Below, piece by piece: positions 21,241-34,100 of a DNA stretch of 64,000 bases (position 1 is the first letter of the stretch; every line of letters starts with the position of its first letter). The position numbers and the translations under genes were made by a program. The stretch spans positions 646,001 through 710,000 of the forward strand of contig WPIO01000140.1 of the NCBI GenBank assembly GCA_009760855.2, written 5' to 3'. A model generated the notes under the pieces. That model made no database searches. It had not been told where the DNA came from and saw nothing but the letters and a program-made list of their open reading frames with translations. Source of the stretch: Cristatella mucedo. Its lineage: Eukaryota; Bryozoa; Phylactolaemata; Cristatellidae.

Positions 21241-21705
21241 CATGAAGCAGCGAGCTGATCTAAAAGCTCACCATGTTACACATTGCAACCTGGTGATAGG
21301 GTTTGGCTTTATAACCATCGGGTAAAGAAGGAACCCTCGAACAAGCTGTTGAGCCCTTGGGAAGGTGCATATGCGGTTGAAAATCGGCTTTCAGATGTGA
21401 CTTCTCGCACGCGCTCTTCACCGCAGGCGAAACCTAAAATTGTTTGTGTGTGCATGCTACTCGCTTGTGGGTGGCAGCACCATGAGCCTGGTCTTTTCAC
21501 GTGAACCAGTGGATTGCAAGCAGCAATTTACAGTTCAGCTGATGGCGACGACGCGAGTCTCACAGACGACGACGATGACTTTATTGCTCGGCAGCACCAC
21601 AGCACAGGAACAGGGGATGCCAACATATGCAGGATATTAAAGATGACCTGCCTAGAACAAAACCAAGGACGGCCGCACCAAGATGGACGACTGATTACGT
21701 AAAGG
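21241..21705 (+). pseudogene. gypsy-type integrase C-terminus remnant
   Basis: The frame PGDRVWLYNHRVKKEPSNKL followed by SPWEGAYAVENRLSDVT is the integrase GPY/F-type end found in Ty3/gypsy pol. A preceding RADLKAHHVTH piece is out of frame. The basic end PRTKPRTAAPRWTTDYV resembles the pol terminus. The catalytic core is absent, so it is non-functional. Confidence 0.8.
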
Positions 21706-22984
21706 ATGTTGAGTCCGAATTAGTGAGTTGCGTAGCTACTAGCGTAAATGCTATGCATCCCCTAGCAATACTGCTGTCGGCGATCTCGCTGGAAACATTT
21801 GAGACGTGCTTGATCTACCGCGGGCTCAATATTTGAATCTGGGATCAGTAATTAGCCGGCATGAAAATGGTCGTTTTAGGATAGATTATAAAGGTTCACC
21901 TGAGCAATGATTGCCCCGAGGTACTCTGTGCGACAGATAGATGTTATAAGCATTCTTAGGAGGCACGATAGCGAGACGTGCCACGTTAAGTAATCAAAGC
22001 TGCTGGTTCGTTATGGCGGTTACGGCCCAGCTAGCACACGCGCTCCCGTTCATCTAGCGCTACGTTTTCGTGGTTTTCAAACTACGATTTAAGAGAAAAA
22101 GTAAGAAAAAGACACAGTGGAACGATAACGACTTGAGATTTACCTCTGATAGTTCTGAAGCGTAATGGTGATCTCTTGTAGCACACTTCAAGGTGTTGCT
22201 TTTCTGGCCTGACCAGCGTGTCTAGCCAAGACACGGATATGGCATATTCAATCCGTGATTGATTTGGTTACAATAGCATCGTCGCATTTTGGATTCAGCG
22301 AATTCGTTTGCCACCTGTCGGATTTGGCGTTGAAAAAGCGATTACCAGGGTATTAATTTTGAGAAGCCATTCTTTAAGGTTGTCGATTGGTTCGATGGGA
22401 TTTGCGCTGAGCCCATTCGATCGGTATGCGTCGGTTTCTTGCTTTGCCCTACAGTTGAGATTGAGACCGGCTCCACCGGCTCACACATCTGTTGCCTTTA
22501 TAAGGGTTGCGGCATTTTTGCTTCGTCCGTGCTTGGATGACTGAGTGATGATTTGATCCCAATATTAAGTGGCTCTTTCATATTTATTGAAATATTGGTA
22601 ACGGAATCTATTATTTGAACCGTTTGAGATCAAGTCTTGATTTTAGCCGCTTCCACGTGTTTGTGTAAGGTTTTGTTTTAATTATAGGATACTCTTTCTT
22701 TTGTGTATTTTGGCAATTTTGTGATGGTCAAAAACGGCAATTTTTTGCTGGGTTAGAAGAAAATAATAATAATATATGGATAAGCATGTCGCTCTGCTCC
22801 GTCGTGAGCATAAAATGACGTCGCCGTCGTAGATGCTATGGGATATGTTTTGCAGTTTGTACGAGATTTGAGCTGAGCCATTGGCTCCCAACGAACCACA
22901 GATGTCGCTTGAGATGTTTCTCGTTGGTCTTTCTTATCGTCGAAACTATTATGCGTGAGATTAAAGAATTTTCACATGTGGAAG

Positions 22985-23475
22985 TTATGATGGTCATCAA
23001 CCCTCTTGGGTATGTGGCCCGCCACGGCTTGGCTCCTTCGTACCTAGTTAAGCTGATGCACCATTTTCAGCCTCCTCGTGCCCTCAGGTCCTGCATTGAC
23101 AGTAAATTAGCTGTTTCATTCCTCTGCTAAAAGATTGTTGGCGACAGAAGCTTTTGCTCTGCAGGTCCTAGAACATGGAACTCGCTTTCACAATTCTTAC
23201 ACTTTGACATCTAGTCTCCTGCTGCCGACTATGGCACGTCCTTCCCAGCCGTCCTCAGCTGCTACTTCCATGCTACTCACTACCTCAACTGCTCTCCTAA
23301 GTCAGCTACGCTTCTCGCTTTCTCTTTTTTGCGTGAGGTGAAGTACGTTGGCTACCGAGTGCGTGAGCCGCTTAGTCTTCAAACGAACTACAGAAAACTC
23401 TCCTTCGTAACACCCACATTGCCCTTGTGGCTTTTTGGAGTAAGGTTCGGAGATACATTCCATTCCATTACACGG
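22985..23475 (+). mobile_element. LINE family B (L2-like) 3' fragment nested in the LTR element
   Basis: The broken frame [20 protein letters not shown] is followed by a 3' UTR resembling the copy at 26584-27244 and by the terminal GGAGATACATTCCATT. It lies between the LTRs and so inserted later. Confidence 0.65.
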
Positions 23476-24304
23476 GAGCAGTTTAATGACGATGCTTTAC
23501 AATAACCACTCTCGGATCGTTGACAGGTGATATTCATCCAGATGTGAATTCTTCGTTGGTTTATAATAGGTTGAGAGGACTTTTCATGCAGTCGAGCACG
23601 CGATAGTAGAGGAACAGCACAAGTCCTTGGCCAGGGCACTTTTTCTTTATAAGTACGATACGCATGGCTCAGACGGACTGTCTGACATGGAAATTGAAAC
23701 GTTTGATATCAACTTCTGTTATTCTTCTGCTGCGATATGAGCCGATCTTTCTGCTTTTCATATGTTTTCTTGTGTCCCGTGATCAATACAAAAGGTCATT
23801 CGTCCCTTGTGCTCCATTGAGCTTCGTCACTGCCATATTCGGTACCAGTGGCAGAACAGGTTCCATTCCGGATTCATGCTTCGTTGTTAGGGCTGTCAGC
23901 CTGTCTGCTGGTTCTCTGCCGTTTTCTATTTTGTGTGGTTGCAATATGCCCTCTTTAGGCAAGTCGAAGCTGTGTCGTGAGAAGCTGTACGTGACGATGA
24001 AGGCGGTCTTCGTGGCCGGGCTCAACTGCCGCTACCAGCGGTAGTTATTAAAATGCAGACGGCGCGCTTAGGAGGTGTTACGACTTGTGACGTGTCGACG
24101 TGTCGACGGCTAGCGGCAGGTGGCGGCACGACGATGCAACCATCGCCGTGGGAGCGACTCCATTCCAGCCTCCCCCAACCGCGCTCCCGGTTTGACTCAG
24201 CTTAACCCGGCTTGACCCCAGGGGGATATCTGGATGCTGCTGCAAGCTCAATTTACGCTGTCACGGGCGCTGCGAGCAACCAAATGTACGAGGCTGGACA
24301 TGTT

Positions 24305-24320
24305 TTAAAGGAGGGGATAG
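24305..24320 (+). other. Polypurine tract of the LTR element
   Basis: TTAAAGGAGGGGATAG lies immediately before the TG of the right LTR, the expected place for plus-strand DNA priming. Confidence 0.65.
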
Positions 24321-24780
24321 TGCAATGCCCGCAATTATGAGCTGTGAGCTCGAATTTTGATTAAGAGCTGCAAGCATTGCCCCCGAATTAGCCGCGATAA
24401 ACCGAGGCCTGAGCTCATGAGCAGCATCGTTATGTATAACGTACAATAGCCATTATTATCTGAATTATGTCACGGCTTCTGTATAGGGCGTGTGCCTGAC
24501 CGCAGTCGCTCTCTTGGAGCAGCGGTCTGCCGGTCGGCGAGTCTAGCGCTGAGCGCTGCTATGAGCTAGTAGGAAGTCGCCGGTGTGTATCAGCCGCAAA
24601 GTACAGGCAATTGCTGCACTTTTACTACAGGCAGTGTTGTTGCTAACACTGCCTGTAGAACATCGAGCGCTGTATTTCTATTGTCGGCGTACCTGCTTGC
24701 TGCAGGCCTTTGCACATGGAACAATACGTGCAATATGCAAAGAGCACCAGTGAAGGCTTCGAGGTCATAAACACGTGACA
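24321..24780 (+). repeat. 3' LTR
   Basis: Starts TGCAATGCCCGC and ends near ACACGTGACA. It is the right-hand partner of 19873-20337. Confidence 0.75.
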
Positions 24781-26284
24781 TCTTATATAAGCCGATAACA
24801 TTCATTTATCTTCGCTGAAAAATTAAGCTATTCAATGGAGATCAGCGTGAGAGGCTTCAAGGAGCTAGATTATAGAAATACCACTTCGTTCTGCTGCTCC
24901 ACGGCTGGTCATTGATTGTAACCAGGATTTTATTTTCTGGATGAATCGCAACTCCGTGATGCGGCGCACACTTATAGTTTAGTCACTGGGGCCTACCCTC
25001 CCATTCATCTCACTGCCGGTAGCTAGCCCAGTACATGGCGGCGATTTGAATTTAAAATGAAAGCTATCTTTGGCCGACCCGGATATGGCCATGAAATACG
25101 TAACTTCGATTCTCGGTTGACTATGGTGTGCTATAACGCCATCCTCGTGCAAACTGTCACATTAACTCGAGTCTATTCCATCTCTGACCTATATCTTCGC
25201 GTAAGAAGCGATCGATGCGACAATTACATACTGCTACAGCGGGAGATAAGACGGCCTACGCAGAGCACTGTAGCTGCGCGACTGCTTTTATGCAGTCGCA
25301 AGGAAGCTGGAGCCGCAGTTAACCTATCTAGAATAATTTCTACCTAATAAATCAAATTTAATTCTAAAGTGACAATGTCCGTAAAAACAGGGTCACCAGC
25401 AAACGGTATTAGCGCACAACCCTAGTCGTATGCTTAGGGCCACTCTTAGCCGCGCCCATGTTCAGAGCTTTTTATGCCCCTTCCGAACTAAAGATGGCGT
25501 AGTCGCGGCTCTAGGGAAAATAGTGCGGGGCGCACCCCGGTAAGTCGCTAGTATGTTGAAATAGGTAATGCGAAAGAGTATGCTGTGTGGCAAAGCGTTA
25601 TTTGATACTTCGCATGGCGTATTTTATTTTGGCGTTGCTCACTTGAAGGAAGCACGGATACGCCGTTGACTGCCTTGTACCCCTGCGCCCGGAATTAATG
25701 CATAGAAAATACCAATGCTTTTTTGAATTGCTCGTTCCCCGTTTGTGCTCGAACCCATAGCGTCTACTAGCTAATTGTCCCGCACGATACGCATGAAGGT
25801 GGCAGATAACTGGAATTTTATTTCCACCGGGATTGAGCAGCGCGATGGTAAAACCACGAAGCCGCGGTGGGCCGCCGGCGCCGCGTTTAGTCGAATTAGC
25901 AGCGAGTACAACTAGACGTATTTTCCTAGAATCGCAATAAAGTGCTAAGTGCTACTGGTTTTTGTGTTCTACCGAAAGCTGAAAACCTTTAGCAGCTCAG
26001 CCTCCGAAGGGCTGACGATTATTTTTGACCGCTTTTCCACACTGTGCTTGGCGTTCTCCCTGCCTAGCTCCGAGCCGTAACCTCAAATCTAGCCGTCGGG
26101 CTGACTCGAGCCAGGCGTTGCGTGCATGCCGAATGTGCTAGGACAGTCCGGCGACGCTGTTTGTCGGGAGAGGGGTAGTTAGGAGCTTGAGGCCATTTGA
26201 GTGGGCCGTCGCGTTGCGATACGCCTCCTCAGCCGTCAGTTATATCTCCGGGCTCACCGTTCTCACTGCCTGTTTTTAAGCAAA
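24781..26284. other. Upstream flank of KMT5
   Basis: No gene or repeat was recognised. The KMT5 promoter and any non-coding first exon should lie in the right part; no clear TATA box was found. Confidence 0.4.
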
Positions 26285-26412
26285 ATGGTGATCCAGACTA
26301 CGATGGCTTCTTTGGACATGACGGCAAGGGAGCTGTGTGAGAACGACGACTTCGCCACCGGCATGGTCGTGGATCCATACCTAGGCTTTGCAACACACAA
26401 AATGAACATAAG
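26285..26412 (+). CDS. KMT5B: KMT5 exon 1
   Basis: Residues 1-42 plus two bases of R43. It contains the Suv4-20 block [20 protein letters not shown] and ends THKMN-I-AG before GTGAGT. Confidence 0.88.
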
Positions 26413-28037
26413 GTGAGTCGGTTGCAGCATCGTTGACCAGGTCACCCGTCGTGTGACAAGGAGACGGTTGACATGCGCGACGGCCATTAGCACTGCAAGT
26501 GTGCTGCTGCTGCTCGTGGCGCCACCTGAAATTCCGGCAGTGATTGTTCATATGTGTGCGTGCGCATGTGTGTACGTTCGTGTGTAATGTAATGTATCTC
26601 CGTCTGTAACTCCACAAAGCCATAAAGACTAGGTGGGTGTTACGCAGGAGAGTTTTGTATAGCGCACTCACAGCCTAAGCGGCTTTCGGTAGGCATTCGG
26701 TAGCCAACAGACTTCGTCTCACAATAAAGAGAAAGTGGGAAGCATTGCAGAGTCAGGAGAGCAGTTGAGGTAGTGAGTAGCATGGAAGTAGCAGCTTAGA
26801 ACCGCTGAAAAGGGTGAGCCATAGTCGGTAGCAGGAGGGTAGTCGTCGTTGCATAAGAATTGTGGAAGCGAGTTCCACAGTCTAGGACCTGCAGCTTCTG
26901 TCACCAACGGTCTTTAAGTGGAAGAATGGAACAGCTAATGTATTGTCCATACAGGACCTGAGGGTGCGAAGAGGCTGGAACTGGTGCTACTAGTTTTGCT
27001 AGGTACGAAGGAGCCAAGCCGTGTTGGACCTTGTGGGTCTGGGTGAGAACTTTGCTATGTATCGGTTGATCAACCGGCACCCGTCCTAGCTCTTTTAGCA
27101 AAGGAGACATGTGCTCAAACCTCTGGGACTTGAAGACTAACCTTACAGCCATATTCATAGTCAGCTGCAGTGGCCTAATTGCTTTCTTTGGTAGCCCAGC
27201 CAAAAGGGAATTACAATAATCAAGCCGAGACAGAACTAAGAAGCTGTGTGTGTGTGTGTGTGTGTGTGTGCACACATGTGTGCGAGCGCACGCATGTGTG
27301 CGCTTGTGTGTGGGCGATATATCTATATCTCTAGCTAGCCGTTTGCCTATGTTTCTTGGATGGTGCAATTCTGTGATTATACCACCTATAATCGTACTGG
27401 CAAGTGGAGAAATGCTGAAGTTTATATGTGCAGTCTTGCAAGACTTTGTGTTTGCCCTAGAATGGGTTGCTGTAATCCATTGTCGACATGCTTTCTATCC
27501 AGGGCTTAGCCTTCATGAGCAGTTCGGTGTCCCCCTATCTTAGCGATTGGTCCAGACAGCCAAGTACATTGTTTTGTGCCATTTATAAGCTGATGTAACC
27601 ATATCTGCATTTGTGTCTAGAGTGCATGCCTTGTCTTCTCTGTACGGTATCTCTTCCACAGGTGCCACCCGAGAGCTTATGTTTGTGCATCTAAACTCTT
27701 CTACTGCGGGCCTATGATTCTATACTTGACAGGATCAGGCCGTAACGTTTCTGTCGCAAGTTTTGCTTTCACAAATAAGTGGTGCATGTCCGGTATTGCT
27801 TTTAAGCGGCGGTTTCCCTCTAAAGGTGAAAAGCCGTGAACTAATTCGAAACGAAACAGCCGCTTGGTTCAGTTGCACGAAATCCTGCAGTTCATCATCG
27901 TCATGCCTGCGATTGCACGGCCATGTTGCCACTGAGCGGGAGGCACACCCTTTGAACAGCTTCTAGTATCACTGGCCGGACTCCCCGCGAGTCTGGCTTC
28001 TGCCGAAATGCAGCCTAAACAAGCTGCTTGAATTGTG

Positions 28038-28135
<98 letters not shown>

Positions 28136-31100
28136 CGCCCCTGCATCGTGCCAAAAGTCGTTCTCAAGGGAGTAGGTTTTTGGTTCAAGAATGCCGGAGC
28201 ATGGCATAGCTGGCACGCGCTGGTTGTGCCCGGCCCACCCCGAGGAAGTTGGCCCGTGGGCTTGGGAGAGAACCCAGATGTTTGCTCAGCTCTGATGCCT
28301 GCTTGCCTATGACGCCGGCAGTCACGACTGTTGCATGGCCTGCCGGACCCGCATGCGCCGCTGCATGCATGCCTGCCTGCACCATTGCTGGAGTCACATC
28401 GTCCCAGCATCGGCCAGCGGTCGCTGTGCTGCTGCTGCTTGTGCTGAAGCAGGGCATGCTGGCATGCATGGCTTGCAGGTACAGACCTAATAAGGCCAAG
28501 CAAGAAGAGTGGAAGGCTATCATTGAGCGCTATAAGGAGCATGGTAGCATTGAGAAGGCCTACTCGGAGTTCGTCACCGAGGACTTCTTGGCATCGCTGC
28601 TGCTCACAAAGTCAAAGCAGCAAGTGAAGGCGCTGAAGGAGCACGTAAGGCTGCGTTGCTCCGCTCGTCGGCTGAAGGACTGTGAAGGCGCGCTCTAGTG
28701 CACCTGCTCGCCCGCCGCCGCGCGAGGTGGCTCGCCTTGGACGCACTCGCCGCCGCGCCACTGGCCTTGCAGTTAAAATTGAACGGTAAACTGTTTAGCA
28801 AAATGCTAGATGCTGCCTTGCTATCCTTTTCCTCTGTGGCGACCTTACGTGAAAGCCCAAAGGACTACTCCGAGGAATCACGCTGTGCAGCCGTAATGGG
28901 GGACAGGCCAGCGGGAAGCTGCTCGCCCAGTCGCTTATCCTTCACCCACATCCACTCGGGAAAAAAATGTACACCGAGATGGCACCACTTAATGAAGTGC
29001 AAGTTTTTTTCGAGGGGTCAGGCCTTAGCGTTCTAATGTAATGTAACATATCTCTGCTCGAAAGCTCGCAAAGCCACAAAGACTAAATGGGTGTTGCACA
29101 GAGGATTTTCCTGAAGCTCACCGAAAACCTAAGCGGCTTTCACCTCACGCAACAAAGAGAAAGTGAGAACCTTTCTTGAGTCACGTGAGCAGTTGAGGTG
29201 GTGAGTAGCACGGAAGGAGCAGTAGCTCAGGACCGCTGGAAAGGACCTGCCGCAGGCGGTAGCATGAGGATGGATGTCGTTTCGTAGGAATTGTGGAAGT
29301 GAGTTCCACAGTCTAGGACCTGCAAAGCGAAAGCTTCTGTCGACAACGGTCTTTAAGCGTAGGAATGGAACAGCTCATTTTTGTCGTCCATATAGGTCCT
29401 GAGGGCACGAGGGGGCTAAAACTGGTGCAGTAGTTGAGCTAGGCATGGACAAGCCAAGCCGTGGCTGGGCCTTGTGGGTCAGAATTTTGCTATCTCATCC
29501 ATGGCTGCACCTTTAGGATTAATCGACTAACGTGGCAGCCATATTTATTCATCACTGGCTGCAGAGACTTAATTGTTTCTTTCTGTACCCCAGCCAAAAG
29601 CAGAATCCTACTTCTGCTTCTGCAGCCTCTTTAGTTTTTCTCTTTCACTGTTATCTGTTTGCCGAACTGCCTGCCCTTGCATTCACCTATACATGCCGTT
29701 TGTCGTTGACCACTTGTAGCCTCCTTACTCTCCGCCCCTGCTTCTACTGCTACTATTACTGCTACTACTATTACTGCTATTTCTCCTATCGCTGGCCTCG
29801 CACTGTGTCGCTTGACATCGCGAGTGCAATTTTTGTCCCAGGTGCTTCGCTACTTGCGCATCTTTTCGCGGGAAGCCGGATTTGAGATAATGCCGTGCCG
29901 CCGATACTCCATGGAAGGCAACGTTGGTGGAAAGCTGTGCGCAACGAGACCCTGGTAAGTGTTCTTCTGGCTGGCTTCTCTGCTACATCGAAAAATTGCC
30001 CCGCACAGTTTGCTGCACCTGTTCGCCCGCCCGATGGACCTGAGACCCTTTGTCAGACTCGTATGCACCAAAGCAGCTTGGAACACTGGCTGCTTGCTGG
30101 CGGCTGCTTTGTATTAGGTGAATGCTAAGATTGTCACTACCACCGAGTGTCTGCAATAAACCAAAGCATGTAACGTGATCTGATGATAGACGAGCGTTAG
30201 GTGATGCTAACTATGGACTCGTGATGGATAGTGATGCTCAGCAATCTGCGCTCCCCAGATACAAACGAGAGAAGATCAAGGTCAGCCGATCCAGCAGCCT
30301 CATTTGCTGTATATAGCGATAGTATATAGGCAAAAGAGCCGCAGTCAATGAAGGACTGTCTGCTGCTGCTGCCATTTTGCTTGGTGATCATGGTTCATTC
30401 ATTGACGTGCTCAGCAACCGGGCATCGCCAGTTGTGATGTGGAAGTGAAGACTGACTGAATGAAGCCCCCCCCCCCCACACACACACACAGCTGTCGCTG
30501 CTGCTCGATGGCAGACAGACGAGCTGAACGCTCGAATCCCGGTCGACTTTGCAGTTCGATGACGAGAAAAGACGCCGGACGCAGCGCACAGCCGCAGTGC
30601 GTAGCGACGCAGAACAGCTGGCAACGTTATGCAACGTGCGAGCCTGTAGGCATGCGAAGCACTTGCCGTTGTCACCCTGAAGCCGGCTGGCCGCTCTGAG
30701 GTGTGTACCTCAGGCATAGTAGCCGCTGGGGCCTTCCAGGGCATCTGGTCCGGCCAGCTGTCGGCCACCTATCAAACTAGGCTCACCTGTCTGTCAGGCA
30801 CATCCTTTCCTCATTCGCTCGACAGATCGAGCACACTGCCCTGGGCAGTTTTCTGTTTCGCAGGCAGCACAGCTGCTATGGCTTTGCACAGTAGCTGCTG
30901 CGCCTTGTACACTGCGATGTCAATGGCATAATTAAAAGCAGAAAAATTGTCTGCCACAGCCATAGCGTGGGCATAATTTAAAAAGTGCACCGATTTTCAT
31001 ATTTGGGTACCTGAAATTGTGTTCAATGTCAGTCTAGTGGAGCTCTCTGGTGTAGGAGGCTGCTCGCTAATGCTCAGGCCGCCACCAAGGCTCATTTGTC

Positions 31101-34100
31101 TTACAAAATCTGTAATTTTTTAGTCAGACTATGCTCTGAGCCGAATAGAGTAGCATGTGCCTGCCTGCCCATTTCATAGCAGGTATATCCGTGCCGGAAA
31201 TGAGTAAGACCGGCAATGCTGTAGCATCTGGGCAGCCTTCTGCCCATACAGCACTGGTGTAAGCCGACGATAATTAATCGGGCCAGCTCTGGCCCCCTTC
31301 ACTCATGCACGCTTAGGACCGCTCGTGGTAGGACGAAGTCTCAGGTGTGGGCCTGTACCGTTTCAGCAAGCAGCGCTGCGCAGCATTGCACATTGCAGCT
31401 CTACTCTGACTGGCCGCGACGCATATGCCCGAGTGTCCGGGCTGCTGCAGGTAGCCAGTGGCCGCCTGCGAGGATGCCCACAGGCGCGGTCAAACTTGCA
31501 GCTGCATGCTTTCACTGCCCAGCCAGCTCTGGTGGCAAGCTAGGTTGTGTGCGTGCTTGGAGTGAAGATGCCGAGCTGGTTTGGTCCAGCTGTTAAGGTG
31601 CTTGCCCCGAGGACCAAGGTCCGGCTGAGGTCGTGGGCTCGAGCCCCGAGGCATATGTGAAGCGCCTGAATAGAGATTAAGTTCTCTTAGGGCGCTATAC
31701 AAATTAATTATATCTATTTATATTTATGCTTGAGGCCGTACGCCGATAGGGTCGCATGGCTGCCTTCGCTGTGCACAGAGCACTCACTACCTTCACCAGT
31801 TCAATGGAGTCCCGAGTTATAAACGCCTCAGGTAACGAACAATCCTGGTTACAAAAAGCCGGGTTGGCGAAAAGTTACTCGGGTTACGATCACGGTTCTG
31901 GGTTACGATCATGGTTCTGGGTTACAAACCGAAGCCAATCGGCTTGTGGCAGCTTTACAAGTTTTTGTACTTAATAAAGTCTTTGAAGTGATCAGCTGTT
32001 GCGGGTTTATAGAAAAAGCAGCATGGGTCAAAAGAACTACCAATTTATTGAGCGCTAAATTAAGCCTCGAATGTGCGAACAAGGTGCCATTACACTGCAA
32101 AAGTCGCTTGAGGGAGTGTTAAACCCCTCTGCAATGAGTTGAGAAAATCCATGCCCTCCAACCATGAATGGAGATAACCTCGGAATACCAACCGGGATTC
32201 CCGGGCAGCTTTTCTACTAGGTAGGAACGCTGGCTAGTCACCTAGGCTGGCCATTCCTTCTGACCTAGCGGAATATTATCTTCGAGCGTTCACTTGTGCA
32301 TGAAAAATTTAATAAGGGAACATGCAAATGGCTGCTTCTTGTTATTTAGCTAGCAAAAATGCGAAAAGAAGTCTTGTGTTCGTGCTTGTTTTTGTGTTTG
32401 TAAGTGCGTTTTGGTGTTTTTGTTGCTATTTCCTTGTTGTGCAGTTACGTTTTTAGTGTGCATACAGTTCATATTCTTTTGGTTCTTATTTCTTTTTTCA
32501 TTTGTTAGGCAGCGTAAAAATTGTGAAAATGTTAGCAGCTTTCCTCAATTTTCTTAATGTAGGATCGATTTTTAGCCAGCTCGGAAATAAATGTTCTTCC
32601 CATAGTACCACGTGGGGAAATCGATCCGGTTACGAACTACCCGGGTAGTGAACCCAATTCAAGAACAGATTCGTCTCCTCACCCTCTCACCCCTTTTGTC
32701 CTCACCTTCGGGGGCGGGGCGGCGGGCGTTTCTCTTAGGTCGGCTTTTTGTAGCAACTCCTTTCGTGCACTCTTTTTTTGGGGGGCAGGGCAAGCACAGC
32801 TGTGCGCCGAGGTGTGGTGGTGGTGGTGGTGGTGCGGCACTCGGAATGTACCGATGTGCTGCTTCGCCGGCAGCACGTGCCCTTGGCACAATGCACTTGC
32901 TTTTCCCTGTGGGCTCGATGACCTTGAACTGTCCTTTTAACTTTTGGTAGGAAAAAGGGGGACAAGATCGCTCTGCTCGTCGGTTGCATCGCCCGACTCA
33001 CGGCAGAGGAGGAGGCGCTGCTTCTGCAAACGGGCAAGAACGACTTCAGCGTCATGTACTCGTGCAGGAAGAACTGCGCCCAGCTGTGGCTGGGACCGGC
33101 CGCTTATATAAACCACGACTGCCGGCCGACGTGCAAGGTGAGAGTGGACGCGCGGCCTGCTCATTCATTCGGCTCGCTTAGCACTACGCTCGCTACGAGT
33201 GTTGTTTTCGTTGGGGCCAAGAGTGTGGAACCAGTGAGGTTCCTTTTTACTGGGTAACAACTGAAGGTGCCATCTGCTACCGAACACACCCTGCCACATA
33301 CCCACCGTAGCTGTGCCTCTGCATTCGGTCAGCCACCATGTTTACTTAGGGTCTTGCTGCCACAAAACGTTACAAGCAAGCAGCAGGATGAGTCGTACCT
33401 AGAAGCAGCGAATGGTTACCAAGGCTGCAAGCTTGTCGTTGTAGCTTTAGTAGTCAGTAAGTGAGATGCTCTTGCTGGTGTGCAGTGCCTCTTTTGGATG
33501 TCTAGCGTTAAGATAGGAAATTCGAAGAGAAGTCTATGCTTACTTTGGGGGGGTCTGTCTTGCACACTGGTAGTGTCAGGCATGCTAGTCCACGGACAAG
33601 CCTTGTTACACCCTGCCGGCTGGTTTCAGTCAGCTACTAGCATCACAGTCAGCTGCTTAGCAAGCATCACTGCCAGCGCTCGACGCTGTCGTGCACGGCT
33701 GGAGGCAGTCTTGTGCCACGACGGTGTAACGCATTGAAACGAACGGAAGTGGACTTATGTATGTGTGAAGAAACGTTACAGAGCTATTCTTGCAATCTCA
33801 ACCGACCCTTCGGCAGTTAAAAGTTACATAAATATTAGCAAATAGGTCGTCCATTACCACAAGGTAAGCAGGTGGCTCGAGTAATAACAGCATGCGGTCC
33901 TCGCGAGGGGACGTCTGGCTCGAACTGGTCCATAGCACCTTCTTTTATCTCCTTTCCCAAAAGCCGCTACTCTACGGATGTAGCCAGCAAAACCGGATGT
34001 GGCTTGCATAGGCCACAGCCGCCGGATGTAGCCTGAATAGGACATAGCCGCTAACCACAAAGCACAGGCAGGACAGTGCTAAAAGTTGAGATCCCAGAAG

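Larger units (their letters stand above)
19873..24780 (+). mobile_element. Ty3/gypsy-like LTR retrotransposon, internally deleted
   Basis: Two directly repeated ends of about 460 bp flank an interior of about 4 kb. A polypurine tract abuts the right LTR. A gag-like start and an integrase C-terminus are recognisable, but protease, reverse transcriptase, RNase H and the integrase core are not seen. A LINE B fragment is nested inside. The LTRs differ at many positions and no target-site duplication is obvious, so the insertion looks old. Confidence 0.75.
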
